This document shows, one piece after another, positions 7,907 to 15,469 of a DNA stretch of 64,000 nt. Each line of letters opens with the position of its first letter. Positions within the stretch are counted from its first letter, which is position 1. The notes under the pieces were generated by a model. That model was not told the origin of the DNA, did no database searches, and saw only the letters and a list, made by a program, of their open reading frames with translations. The stretch comes from an uncultured Naasia sp. (lineage in GTDB: Bacteria; Actinomycetota; Actinomycetes; Actinomycetales; Microbacteriaceae): NCBI GenBank assembly GCA_913778905.1, contig CAJYYA010000012.1, positions 226,233-290,232 on the forward strand, in the 5' to 3' direction. The translations under genes and the position numbers were made by a program.

Positions 7907-9132
7907 GCGGCACCGCCCAGGACGTGGGCCGGGTCCAGCCCGGCGGCTCGGTACTTGCCCATCCGCTCGGGGTAGCTGCCGGTGGCGACCAGCTCGTCTC
8001 CGCGGCGAGTGAAGAGGACGGAGGCTTCGATGATCCCGTTCTCGACCCGGCCCGTCGGCGCGACGATCTCTATGACGCGGCGCTTGCCGTGGCGGTCCAT
8101 GGCGCACTGGACGACGACGTCGATGGTGGACGCCACCGTGGGTACCACGAAACTCGCGTCGATGTTGCGACCGGCCAACAGCGGAAGAGTGCACAGCTTG
8201 GTGAGCGCCTCGCGCGCACTTCCCGCGTGCAACGAGCACGCGCCCGGGATCCCGCTGCTGAGGGCGATGAGCAGATCGAGCGACTCCGCCTCGCGCACCT
8301 CGCCGATCACGAGCCGGTCGGGACGCATCCGCAGGGCTTCCTTGACGAGACGCCGGAGGGTGACCTCTCCCGTGCCTTCGAGGCTGGGCTGGCGACACTG
8401 CATGCCGACGACGTCGCGGGCACGGAGGTCGAGCTCGAAGGTCTCCTCGACCGTGACGATGCGCTCCCCCGGGCGTGATGCGGCGAGCAGCGCGGTCAGC
8501 ATGGTGGTCTTGCCCGCCTGCGTAGCGCCGGAGACGAGGATGTTGGCGCCGGCGAGGACGCTCATACGGAGGAATTCAGCCGCGCGGCGGTCGAGGGAGC
8601 CCGCTTCGACGAGCGCGCCGAGGTCGCGGACCTTGCGCCCGAACTTGCGGATGTTCACGGCCCAGTGCCGCCGCGTGACATCGGGGATGACGACGTGCAG
8701 ACGCGACCCATCCGGCAGTGAGGCGTCGACGAAGGGCGAGGACAGGTCCACGCGGCGACCGGAGGAGACGAGCATCCGCTCCACCAGCGAACGGATCGCG
8801 TCATCGGGCAGCACGAGCGGGGTCAGCTCCGAGACGCCGCCCTTGGCGATGAAGACCCGGCTGGGGCCGTTGATCCACAGCTCCTCCACCTCGGGGTCGT
8901 CGAGGTAGGGCTGCAGAGCGCCGAAGCCGGTCAGCTCGGCGAGGACAAGACCCTCCGCCTCTCGGTCGTCGGCGAGCGGGACCCCGTCGCCCACGAGGGC
9001 CCGCTCGCTGTAGCCGCGCACCGCCTCGCGGGCGTAACGACGAGCGGCGGCGGGATCGGCGGACAGGTCGACGCCGTCACGGCGCACCCGCTGACGGACG
9101 GAATCGGCGATGGACTGGACCGCGGAGGACAT
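7903..9132 (-). CDS. tadA: TadA/CpaF-type secretion ATPase
   Basis: 409 residues. The N-terminal domain carries the CpaF motifs GFGALQPYLDDPEVEELWING and FVDASLPDGSRLH; the ATPase core has Walker A (GATQAGKTT, residues 202-210), Asp box with VTVEETFEL, Walker B-like LVIGEVREAE and the His box SLHAGSAREAL. The Walker A has Ala and Gln where the family usually has Gly-Thr-Gly-Ser, but Gly-Lys-Thr is intact. It powers the Tad pilus. No TadZ/Ssd-like gene lies upstream, where it usually does: the next gene is a secreted protease. Confidence 0.92.
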   Translation of the reverse strand: MSSAVQSIADSVRQRVRRDGVDLSADPAAARRYAREAVRGYSERALVGDGVPLADDREAEGLVLAELTGFGALQPYLDDPEVEELWINGPSRVFIAKGGVSELTPLVLPDDAIRSLVERMLVSSGRRVDLSSPFVDASLPDGSRLHVVIPDVTRRHWAVNIRKFGRKVRDLGALVEAGSLDRRAAEFLRMSVLAGANILVSGATQAGKTTMLTALLAASRPGERIVTVEETFELDLRARDVVGMQCRQPSLEGTGEVTLRRLVKEALRMRPDRLVIGEVREAESLDLLIALSSGIPGACSLHAGSAREALTKLCTLPLLAGRNIDASFVVPTVASTIDVVVQCAMDRHGKRRVIEIVAPTGRVENGIIEASVLFTRRGDELVATGSYPERMGKYRAAGLDPAHVLGGAA

Positions 9133-9253
9133 CCCGGCAGTGTCGCGGAAGGCCCGGAAGCGGCGGGCGGATTATCCACACCGCTCGTTCCCGGGCGCTT
9201 CGCGACGGCGCTGGCGCGCCTCCTCAGCGACCGGGGCAGGAAGGCGGGCGTGC

Positions 9254-9362
9254 CCCTTCATTTCGCTTCGCTCAATGGGCGGTCGGGCGGCAGACGGGCG
9301 GGCCCGCCCGTTGAACGGAGCGAAACGCAGGGGCCCTTCATTTCGCTTCGCTCAATGGGCGG
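9254..9362. repeat. Two direct and one inverted copy of a 29-bp interspersed repeat
   Basis: The 29-base unit starting CCCTTCATTTCGCTTCGC and ending AATGGGCGG occurs perfectly at 9254-9282 and 9334-9362. Between them, 9302-9327 is a degenerate inverted copy (GCCCGCCCGTTGAACGGAGC...). The same unit recurs at 10856-10884, and variants at 54051-54077 and 62613-62677. Direct and inverted copies can pair as hairpins between the convergently placed ends of the flanking gene and its neighbour. No ORF. Confidence 0.8.
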
Positions 9363-9384
9363 GGCGGGCCGGTCAGCCAGCGGG

Positions 9385-10701
9385 TCAGCGGAACAGGCCG
9401 CCGAGGAGGCTGTCGCGCGTGGAGCCGGACGAGCCCGAGCCGCTCGGGGCGGCGGTCGAGGTGCTGGAGCCGGTCTGCAGGGTCAGGTTGTAGCGCTGCA
9501 GGATCTCATTCACGGGCTGCACGAAGGACTGGTTGGTGCGTCCGGCTCGCTCGCCGCAGACGGGAGCGGTCGAGGCGTTGTTGTCGTGATCGAAGAGCGC
9601 CCCGCCGCTCGTCACGGCCTGCGCCTGGCTGCCCGCGACGTTCGCGCCACCGGAGTCGCCCTGCTGCGTGCAGGCGGTGGTCGAGGTCAGCCCGCTGACG
9701 GTGTCCCCGCCGCCGTAGTTGACGGTCGCGTTCTTGCCCGTGATCGTCCCGCAGGTCCACTGGGTGGTGCGGCCGCTCTTGCAGATCGACGCCCCCACGG
9801 CGGCCTCCTGAGAGCCGGCGACCGTCACCTCGTTGCCGTCCCAGGTGGTCACCGCTCCGCGCGGCGTGACCGAGCTCGCGAGGGTGAACGCGGCGTAGTC
9901 GTCGCCCGGGAAGCTGAAGCCGATGGGCGAGCCCATGTTGGAGCCCTTGAACGAGAACGACGACGCGCCCTCGACGCAGTGGCCGGCAGACACCATCGCG
10001 GCGGCCCCGCTCGACGTCCGGGCCGGGAAGCCGACCGAGCAGACGTAGTTCGAACCGTCCACACGGAACTCGTACTGCTCCCCACCGACCATGCTCGCGA
10101 GCTGGGTCGGCAGCGCCTCGGTTTCGACGACCGTGGCCCCGGTCGCACGAATCGCGGCGAGCGCCTCGAGCGTGGCCGGATCGCTCGCACCGGCCACGGC
10201 CTGCACGACGACGTTGTTCGCTTCGGGATCGACCGCCCAGCTCGCGATGCCTGGCACGTCGACTGCCGCGGCGGTCACGGCGTCGTTCTGCGCCGTCAGC
10301 TCGGCCTCGGACTTGGCGACGACCCGGATCTCGACGTCCGCACCGACGGATCGGGCGACGTCGGCGACCGCAGCGACCGCGGCGCCGCTCGTGGCCGTCG
10401 CGACGAGCTGTCCGGACGCATCGATGTACGCGCCGGCGGAGAGGTCGGCACCGAGGGCGTCGCTGATGGCCGCCGCCGCCTCGGACTGCACGGCCTGCTC
10501 CGCGAACTTCTCGCGCGCCTGCTCGGGCGTGATGCCGTCGTGCGCTGCGAGCGCTTGTTCAGCGGCGGTGTAGGGGCCGACACCCGTCGCCTCCGCGGCG
10601 TTCGCCGAGGTCGATGCGAGCAGGGTCGCGGCTGTGAGACAGCTCGCGGCGGCGACCGCAGCGAGAGAACGATGGAGTCGACGGGCTGGCTTCTTCGTCA
10701 T
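9385..10701 (-). CDS. Secreted S1-family serine protease, streptogrisin-like
   Basis: 438 residues. Signal peptide (basic head, hydrophobic core, cleavage likely after SANA, residue 35), then a ~165-residue pro-region with the alpha-lytic-type layout, then a chymotrypsin-fold domain from about residue 205. The triad is visible: His241 in SAGHC, Asp267/268 in PGDDYAAF, Ser350 in GDSGG. Cys pairs (CSVGF...GHC, CKSG...WTCG, TACTQQGDSGG...VCGE) match streptogrisin disulfides. A Ser/Gly-rich tail follows. Extracellular endopeptidase. Unlike most streptogrisins the mature domain carries a long loop GGALFDHDNNASTAPVC between the Ser and the C-terminus. Confidence 0.88.
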   Translation of the reverse strand: MTKKPARRLHRSLAAVAAASCLTAATLLASTSANAAEATGVGPYTAAEQALAAHDGITPEQAREKFAEQAVQSEAAAAISDALGADLSAGAYIDASGQLVATATSGAAVAAVADVARSVGADVEIRVVAKSEAELTAQNDAVTAAAVDVPGIASWAVDPEANNVVVQAVAGASDPATLEALAAIRATGATVVETEALPTQLASMVGGEQYEFRVDGSNYVCSVGFPARTSSGAAAMVSAGHCVEGASSFSFKGSNMGSPIGFSFPGDDYAAFTLASSVTPRGAVTTWDGNEVTVAGSQEAAVGASICKSGRTTQWTCGTITGKNATVNYGGGDTVSGLTSTTACTQQGDSGGANVAGSQAQAVTSGGALFDHDNNASTAPVCGERAGRTNQSFVQPVNEILQRYNLTLQTGSSTSTAAPSGSGSSGSTRDSLLGGLFR

Positions 10702-10855
10702 GCCTGATGGACCTTTCGGATCACCGCGCCACCCCCAGCGGCAACACGTCCAACATCTGTCGGAGCTTCCACGCTAAGCGCCCTGTGAGGAGTGCTCGCC
10801 TCTTTCCCGACAGATATACCGATCTATCGATGGTCGGGATGGCCGGCGATACAGG

Positions 10856-10884
10856 CCCTTCATTTCGCTTCGCTCAATGGGCGG
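10856..10884. repeat. 29-bp interspersed repeat, single copy
   Basis: An exact copy of the unit found twice at 9254-9362, here alone, 39 bases before tRNA-Leu and in the same orientation. The 222-base gap between the protease start (10701) and the tRNA holds this repeat and no ORF; the protease promoter must lie in its left part. Confidence 0.8.
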
Positions 10885-10923
10885 GCGGGCGGACCACGAG
10901 CCTCTCTAGAATCGTCAGAGTTC

Positions 10924-11005
10924 GCGGGAGTGGTGAAATCGGCAGACACGCAGGATTTAGGTTCCTGTGCCTTCGGGCGTGTGGGTTCAAGTCCCACCTT
11001 CCGCA
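10924..11005 (+). tRNA. tRNA-Leu (anticodon UAG)
   Basis: Folds as a class II tRNA: acceptor GCGGGAG pairs with CTTCCGC (one G-U), D-arm GTGGTGAAATCGGCAGACAC, anticodon stem CAGGA/TCCTG with loop TTTAGGT giving UAG, a long variable arm (GTGCCTTCGGGCGT region) and T-arm GTGGG-TTCAAGT-CCCAC. Discriminator A at 11005. CCA is not encoded. The 3' end overlaps a strong hairpin and an 86-bp direct repeat. Confidence 0.95.
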
Positions 11006-11233
11006 CGAACGGGTGAGGGGCGGCTCCGCTAGGAGTCGCCCCTCACCCGTTCGTGAAGCAGGTGGATCGCGAAGCCACTCGAGTGGTGGGCCCCTCGCCG
11101 CCGGTTCCTGCGCGACGCGAAGCGGCGTGCAGGCCGTGCGCGAGGGATCAAGTCCCACCTTCCGCACGAACGGGTGAGGGGCGGCTCCGCTAGGAGTCGC
11201 CCCTCACCCGTTCGTGAAGCAGGTGGATCGCGA
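10987..11233. repeat. 86-bp perfect direct repeat containing the tRNA-Leu 3' end
   Basis: 10987-11072 and 11148-11233 are identical over 86 bases (offset 161). The unit contains the last 19 bases of tRNA-Leu (T-arm 3' half and acceptor strand), the hairpin and AAGCAGGTGGATCGCGA. The second copy is not a tRNA: upstream of it no D-arm or anticodon arm is present. The arrangement looks like a tRNA-end att duplication left after gain and loss of an element, or a simple tandem duplication. The whole 11006-11349 gap has no gene. Confidence 0.8.
11004..11055 (+). terminator. Hairpin at the tRNA-Leu 3' end
   Basis: A perfect 19-bp stem: CACGAACGGGTGAGGGGCG (11004-11022) with 11037-11055, and the 14-base loop contains a further CTCC/GGAG pairing. 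It begins in the last two bases of the tRNA. No T-run follows, so processing or termination without a U-tract is inferred. It is repeated exactly at 11165-11216. Confidence 0.6.
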
Positions 11234-11355
11234 GGCAATCGAGCGGCCCCGCCGTACCGCCCCCTAACAGGGTCTGGCCGGGATATCACCCTGCTCATAC
11301 GCTTTCCGAGCGCTGGCCGACCGATTCGGCTGGAGGAACAAGGAGCAGGGTGGCC

Positions 11356-11910
11356 ATGACGGATGCATCCGACAGCGCTCGATGGCTCGGACACTGGTAT
11401 CTGCTCGCGACCTGGGACGGGCTGATCGATCGCTGGCCGCGCATCGAGGCGATCGAGTTGATGGCCGTATCCGAAGGCGACCACACGATCCGCTTCTTCG
11501 CGGACAACCTCACCCCCACGGGCCGCCGGCTCCGGACCGCCGCGATCGCCGTTCCGTCCGAGTCGGGCTCGCTGTCGTGGCAGGGCCGACGAGGCGCAAC
11601 GCGTCTGGCTCCGTCATGGGACTTATGCATGAACGAGGCGGAAACACTCATCGCGTGTATGGTCCGCCCGTCACTCCTCGTGCGAGGTGGAGGCCTGATC
11701 CTGGCCCGCGCTGAACTCCCCCATGCGGCGGCGGTTCTGACCCTTCAGTCCGACGCTTCGAGAATGGGCCTTCTTCCTCGCCACATCGATTCGATGTCGT
11801 TCCGCGAGCGACCCGACGGCATGGTGCCGGGTGGGTCGGAGCGGATGCGGAATTTCATGCTCACGGCGAAGCGGAATCGCCGTACTCAGGAGATCAAGAC
11901 TCCCCAGTAG
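11356..11910 (+). CDS. Unknown protein, paralogue of the gene at 13717
   Basis: 184 residues (186 if the GTG at 11350 is used; AGGAG at 11341-11345 suits either). No known domain recognised. The N-terminus LGHWYLLATWDGLIDRWPRI and the segments RGGGLILAR and IDSMSFRERPDG match the positions of LAGSWYMAAGTAGFLDARPK, RGGSLFYVR and LETMTWRSRP in the protein from 13717-14283, so the two are paralogues flanking the RimB/RimK pair. The GxWY start recalls the lipocalin signature, but that is only a hint. No signal peptide; probably cytoplasmic. The 3' end overlaps the convergent RimB-like gene by 17 bases. Confidence 0.6.
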   Translation: MTDASDSARWLGHWYLLATWDGLIDRWPRIEAIELMAVSEGDHTIRFFADNLTPTGRRLRTAAIAVPSESGSLSWQGRRGATRLAPSWDLCMNEAETLIACMVRPSLLVRGGGLILARAELPHAAAVLTLQSDASRMGLLPRHIDSMSFRERPDGMVPGGSERMRNFMLTAKRNRRTQEIKTPQ

Positions 11911-12400
11911 CCACCGCGGCGGCCTCTTCGCCGCTGTTCCGGCGTCGGATCGCCCGTGGCGGACGCTCACCGACGAACGATCGGCCCGAGTCGACGACGA
12001 ACCCCTGCTGGAGGGCTTCCCGACCGATGAGCATCCGGAAGCCCATCTGATCACGGTTGTTGAGAGTCACTTCGGCATCGACCTCGTGCCCGATGAGCAC
12101 GAGATTCATCCGCACGACGAGACGCTCCTGCACGATGCCGTTCGAACTGCGAACGCGACGCCGATCGTGGACGGGGAGCTCGACGACGACGCCGTCCTCC
12201 TCCGACTCCTGCCAGGGGCGGACGGTGAACCGCACCCAGTCCGAGCCCTCACGCTTGAACTCCTCCGAGTCGAACGCGTGCAGCGACGACGTCTGCGCTC
12301 CCGTGTCCAGCTTCGCCTTGATCCAGGGCACGTCGATACCGGGCAGTCGAACCCACTCGCGCCACCCGGCGAGGATGTTTGAATGGGGCGTCTGTCTCAC
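11894..12400 (-). CDS. RimB-like retropepsin-fold protease (Zn_protease/PF05618 family)
   Basis: 168 residues with IKAKLDTGAQTSSLHAFD, the DTGA active-site signature of the family annotated as ATP-dependent zinc protease or RimK/LysX-family protein, and MLIGREALQQGFVVD near the end, where the family has LIGR. In gamma-proteobacteria RimB of this family acts with the glutamate ligase RimK on ribosomal protein S6. Here it is divergent from rimK with only 39 bases between starts, supporting a shared job. GTG start at 12400. Ends in a charged Arg/Glu tail. Confidence 0.8.
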   Translation of the reverse strand: MRQTPHSNILAGWREWVRLPGIDVPWIKAKLDTGAQTSSLHAFDSEEFKREGSDWVRFTVRPWQESEEDGVVVELPVHDRRRVRSSNGIVQERLVVRMNLVLIGHEVDAEVTLNNRDQMGFRMLIGREALQQGFVVDSGRSFVGERPPRAIRRRNSGEEAAAVATGES

Positions 12401-12439
12401 GAGCCCATCTTCTCAGCGTCGACCCCTTAGAGCCCGGAT

Positions 12440-13630
12440 ATGAAACTCGCCATTCTTTCGCGCGCCCCGCGCGCCTATTCGACCCAGCGTCTGCGCTCTT
12501 CGGCGGAAGAGCGGGGACATGACGTCAAGGTGTTGAACACCCTGCGTTTCGGGATCGACCTCTCGGCCGATTCGCCCGACCTCCAATACCGGGGCCGCCC
12601 GCTGAGCGACTACGACGCGATCCTCCCCCGCATCGGTGCCTCCATCACCTACTTCGGCACCGCCGTGGTGCGCCAGTTCGAGCAGATGGATGTCTACACG
12701 CCGAACACGGCGAACGGGATCTCGAATGCCCGGGACAAGCTGCGGGCGACGCAGATCCTGTCGCGGCACAACATCGGCATCCCCGCCACCGCGTTCGTGC
12801 GGAACCGGGCGGACGTGCGCGCGGCGATCGAGCGGGTCGGTGGCGCCCCCGTCGTCATCAAGCTGCTCGAGGGCACGCAGGGCATCGGTGTCATCCTCGC
12901 TCCCGAGGTGAAGGTCGCGGAGGCGATCATCGAGACGCTGCAATCCACCAACCAGAACGTGCTCATCCAGCACTTCGTGCGCGAGAGCCGCGGCAAGGAC
13001 GTCCGCGCCCTGGTCGTCGGCGACCGGGTGATCGCCGCCATGCGACGCCGCGCGAACGGCGACGAGTTCCGCTCGAACGTGCACCGCGGCGGGTCGGTCG
13101 AGGCCGTGGAACTCACCCCCGAGTACGAGCAGGCGGCCGTGCGCTCCGCCCAGATCATGGGTCTCAAGGTCGCCGGTGTCGACATGCTCGAGGGCGACGA
13201 GGGTCCCCTGGTCATGGAGGTCAACTCCTCCCCCGGCCTGCAGGGCATCGAAGCCGCCACGCAGCTGGACGTGGCCGGCGCGATCGTCGACTACATCGCC
13301 AACCAGGTCGCCTTCCCCGAGATCGACGTGCGTCAACGACTCAGCGTCTCGACCGGTTACGGGGTGGCCGAACTGCTGGTGCACACCAACGCGGAGCTCG
13401 TCGGCGTGAGACTCGGCGACTCCGGCCTGTGGGAACGCGATATCACGGTCCTCACCCTGCACCGCGGCGCGACCGTGATCCCGAACCCGCGCAAGGGAGT
13501 GGTCCTCGAGGCGGGCGATCGCATGCTGTGCTTCGGCAAGCTCGAGGAGATGCGCTCGATGATCCCCGAACGCCGTCGACGCCGTCCGCGCGTGCGCAAG
13601 CTCCCCGCCGAGGCGCTTCCCGAGAGCTGA
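12440..13630 (+). CDS. rimK: RimK-type ATP-grasp glutamate ligase with C-terminal RCK_C domain
   Basis: 396 residues. Residues 1-~290 are RimK: MKLAILSRAPRAYSTQRL, DAILPRIGAS, TANGISNARDKLRATQIL, ATP-binding VIKLLEGTQGIGV, and the metal ligands in MEVNSSPGLQGIE. RimK adds Glu to the C-terminus of ribosomal protein S6 or makes poly-Glu. From about residue 305 to 385 there is an extra domain (VAELLVHTNAELVGVRLGD ... VVLEAGDRMLCFG) that looks like the TrkA-C/RCK_C domain of K+ transport regulators. The usual RimK is about 300 residues, so this is a fusion. The Lys/Arg-rich tail is probably disordered. Confidence 0.88.
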   Translation: MKLAILSRAPRAYSTQRLRSSAEERGHDVKVLNTLRFGIDLSADSPDLQYRGRPLSDYDAILPRIGASITYFGTAVVRQFEQMDVYTPNTANGISNARDKLRATQILSRHNIGIPATAFVRNRADVRAAIERVGGAPVVIKLLEGTQGIGVILAPEVKVAEAIIETLQSTNQNVLIQHFVRESRGKDVRALVVGDRVIAAMRRRANGDEFRSNVHRGGSVEAVELTPEYEQAAVRSAQIMGLKVAGVDMLEGDEGPLVMEVNSSPGLQGIEAATQLDVAGAIVDYIANQVAFPEIDVRQRLSVSTGYGVAELLVHTNAELVGVRLGDSGLWERDITVLTLHRGATVIPNPRKGVVLEAGDRMLCFGKLEEMRSMIPERRRRRPRVRKLPAEALPES

Positions 13631-13716
13631 TTCGGCCGATTCGTCGAACACAGGTGTCACGGATCCTCGTCCGCCCTCCCTGAAGGCACCATACTTCTCG
13701 CCGGGAAGGGATGATC

Positions 13717-14283
13717 ATGGACCGTCTTCACGCACCGACGGCGGACCGGCTCGCGGGCTCGTGGTACATGGCAGCAGGCACCGCAGGCTTCCTCGACGCA
13801 CGCCCCAAGGTCGAGACCATCGAGGTCTTCGTCTCGCGACGCTCGGGCGAGAAGATCCGACTGTCGAGTGTCTGCGAGGTCGACGGGAGGATCTTCCGGT
13901 TGTCACAGAGATTGCGCATGTCTCCTGCGAGGGGCACCTTGACCTTCGGCCTGCTCCCCGGGAGAGCGTCGATCATGAGGCGTTGGCGGATCGGCGAGAC
14001 TCGCGCGGGCGAGGTCCTGCGCGTCACCCATGAGGGGTCGATGCTGTTCCGCGGCGGGTCCCTGTTCTACGTGCGCAGTGGAGTGGAGCCTGCAGACGCT
14101 CGACGTCTCATCGAACGGAGTCGGCGCGAGCTGAACCTGTCGGAGCGGGACCTGGAGACCATGACCTGGCGATCACGCCCCGTCGTCACCCTCACGGGCG
14201 ACCCGAAGTGGACCCTGCGCGAGCGATTGGGGTCCGCCGTCCGAAGTGACACGCGCCTCCGCCGAACAGGCCGGCGCGCGTGA
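13717..14283 (+). CDS. Unknown protein, paralogue of the gene at 11356
   Basis: 188 residues from ATG 13717, which has GAAGGG 7 bases ahead (the ATG at 13711 is too close to it). Predicted mixed alpha/beta protein without signal peptide or membrane helix. Similar at three places to the protein at 11356-11910 (GSWYMAAGTAGFLDARPK, RGGSLFYVR, METMTWRSRP positions), hence a diverged paralogue. Basic C-terminus. No function can be assigned. It follows rimK in the same direction with 86 bases between. Confidence 0.6.
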   Translation: MDRLHAPTADRLAGSWYMAAGTAGFLDARPKVETIEVFVSRRSGEKIRLSSVCEVDGRIFRLSQRLRMSPARGTLTFGLLPGRASIMRRWRIGETRAGEVLRVTHEGSMLFRGGSLFYVRSGVEPADARRLIERSRRELNLSERDLETMTWRSRPVVTLTGDPKWTLRERLGSAVRSDTRLRRTGRRA

Positions 14284-14367
14284 GTTCTCGGATACCCTGG
14301 GGCGACGCCACACAGCCGAAGGCCGCCCAGGCAGGACCGCGCGTCTCTCTCGACGACTGGAGCCCTC

Positions 14368-15090
14368 GTGCATCTGCTGCATCCGTCCGCCCTGATCCCC
14401 TGGCTCGACCCGCAGAACCTGATCGAGGGGTTCGGCGCCTTCGCCCTGCTCGGCATCTGTTTCATTGTCTTCGCCGAGACCGGCCTTCTCGTCGGCTTCC
14501 TCCTACCGGGCGACACCCTGCTCATCATCTCCGGGATCCTGACGTTCTCAGGCGTGATCGACATCGACATCTGGTGGGTATGTCTCGCCATCTCGTTCGC
14601 CGCCTTCGTCGGCGGTGAGGTCGGCTACCTGATCGGCCACAAGGTGGGGCCCCGGATCTTCGAGCGCAAAGAGACCGGACTCTTCAGCATCGAGAACGTC
14701 AGGCGCACCAACGGGTTCTTCGAGCGCTTCGGCGGTCTCGCCGTGATCGTGGCCCGCTTCGTCCCGATCGTCCGCACGTTCGCCCCGGTCGCGGCGGGTG
14801 TCGGCCATATGAACTACAAGAAATACTCGCTCTACAACGCCATCGGCGCGATCATCTGGGGCGCCGGACTGACGCTGCTCGGTTACGTCCTCGGCTACAT
14901 CCCGCCCGTCCGCGACTTCGTCGTCAGCTACATCGACGTCATCCTGCTCGGTGCGGTCGCGATCACCCTGATCCCCACGATCTTCCACTACGTGCAGAGC
15001 CTGCAGAAGGCCAAGAAGGCCCGTGCGGCGGGGACGACCGCCGGGGGCACCCAGGGCCTGGTCCTCGGCGACGAAGACCTCAAGAACTGA
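14368..15090 (+). CDS. DedA family (VTT/SNARE-associated) membrane protein
   Basis: 240 residues. The motifs FAETGLLVGFLLPGDTLL and the re-entrant ARFVPIVRTFAPVAAGVGHMNYKKYSLYN, then GAIIWGAGLTLLGYVLG, are diagnostic for DedA proteins, which act as undecaprenyl phosphate or lipid flippases in the plasma membrane. Glu and the paired Arg of the motif FxPxxRTxxPxxAG are intact. GTG start at 14368. About 35 residues of Lys/Gly-rich cytoplasmic tail follow the last helix. Confidence 0.9.
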   Translation: MHLLHPSALIPWLDPQNLIEGFGAFALLGICFIVFAETGLLVGFLLPGDTLLIISGILTFSGVIDIDIWWVCLAISFAAFVGGEVGYLIGHKVGPRIFERKETGLFSIENVRRTNGFFERFGGLAVIVARFVPIVRTFAPVAAGVGHMNYKKYSLYNAIGAIIWGAGLTLLGYVLGYIPPVRDFVVSYIDVILLGAVAITLIPTIFHYVQSLQKAKKARAAGTTAGGTQGLVLGDEDLKN

Positions 15091-15165
15091 GCTCCTCCGG
15101 TCGATGACCCGGGTCGGCTGATCGGTGGATGTCGGCGCGAGCGGGCCGTCGGTAGCGTCTCGCTC

Positions 15166-15447
15166 ATGAACGAAACGCAGGACAGAGTCCGCATCGCCGC
15201 CGAAGTACGGGTCGACGCCCGTCGTCACCTCATCGGACGCGTCTCCACCTGGTTCGTCGTCGCGATCGTCACCACGTCGGCGTGGCTCGTGACGTCAGGG
15301 CCGGGGAGCTATTTCTGGCCGATCTGGCCCATGTTCGGGGTAGGTATCGCCGTCGTCGTTGCCGCGGTGCGACTCGTCGAGATCCCGGGCCTCAACCGTG
15401 AGAGCAGTGTCGAGCGCGAAATGGAACGGATGAGCGCTCGCGACTGA
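15166..15447 (+). CDS. 2TM domain protein
   Basis: 93 residues: a short charged head, DARRHLIGRVSTWFV leading into helix 1, PGSYFWPIWPMFGVGIA leading into helix 2, and a charged tail. This is the layout of the small 2TM-domain proteins often found as separate genes or attached to histidine kinases. Function unknown. TAGCGT seven bases before the ATG (15153-15158) suggests a leaderless transcript. Confidence 0.75.
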   Translation: MNETQDRVRIAAEVRVDARRHLIGRVSTWFVVAIVTTSAWLVTSGPGSYFWPIWPMFGVGIAVVVAAVRLVEIPGLNRESSVEREMERMSARD

Positions 15448-15469
15448 TCCGGACAGCCGGTTGCCGCTG

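Noticed and set aside
11085-11167. A second tRNA-Leu gene at the repeated tRNA end
   Set aside because: Only the T-arm 3' half and acceptor strand match; there is no D-arm, anticodon arm or pairing 5' acceptor strand.
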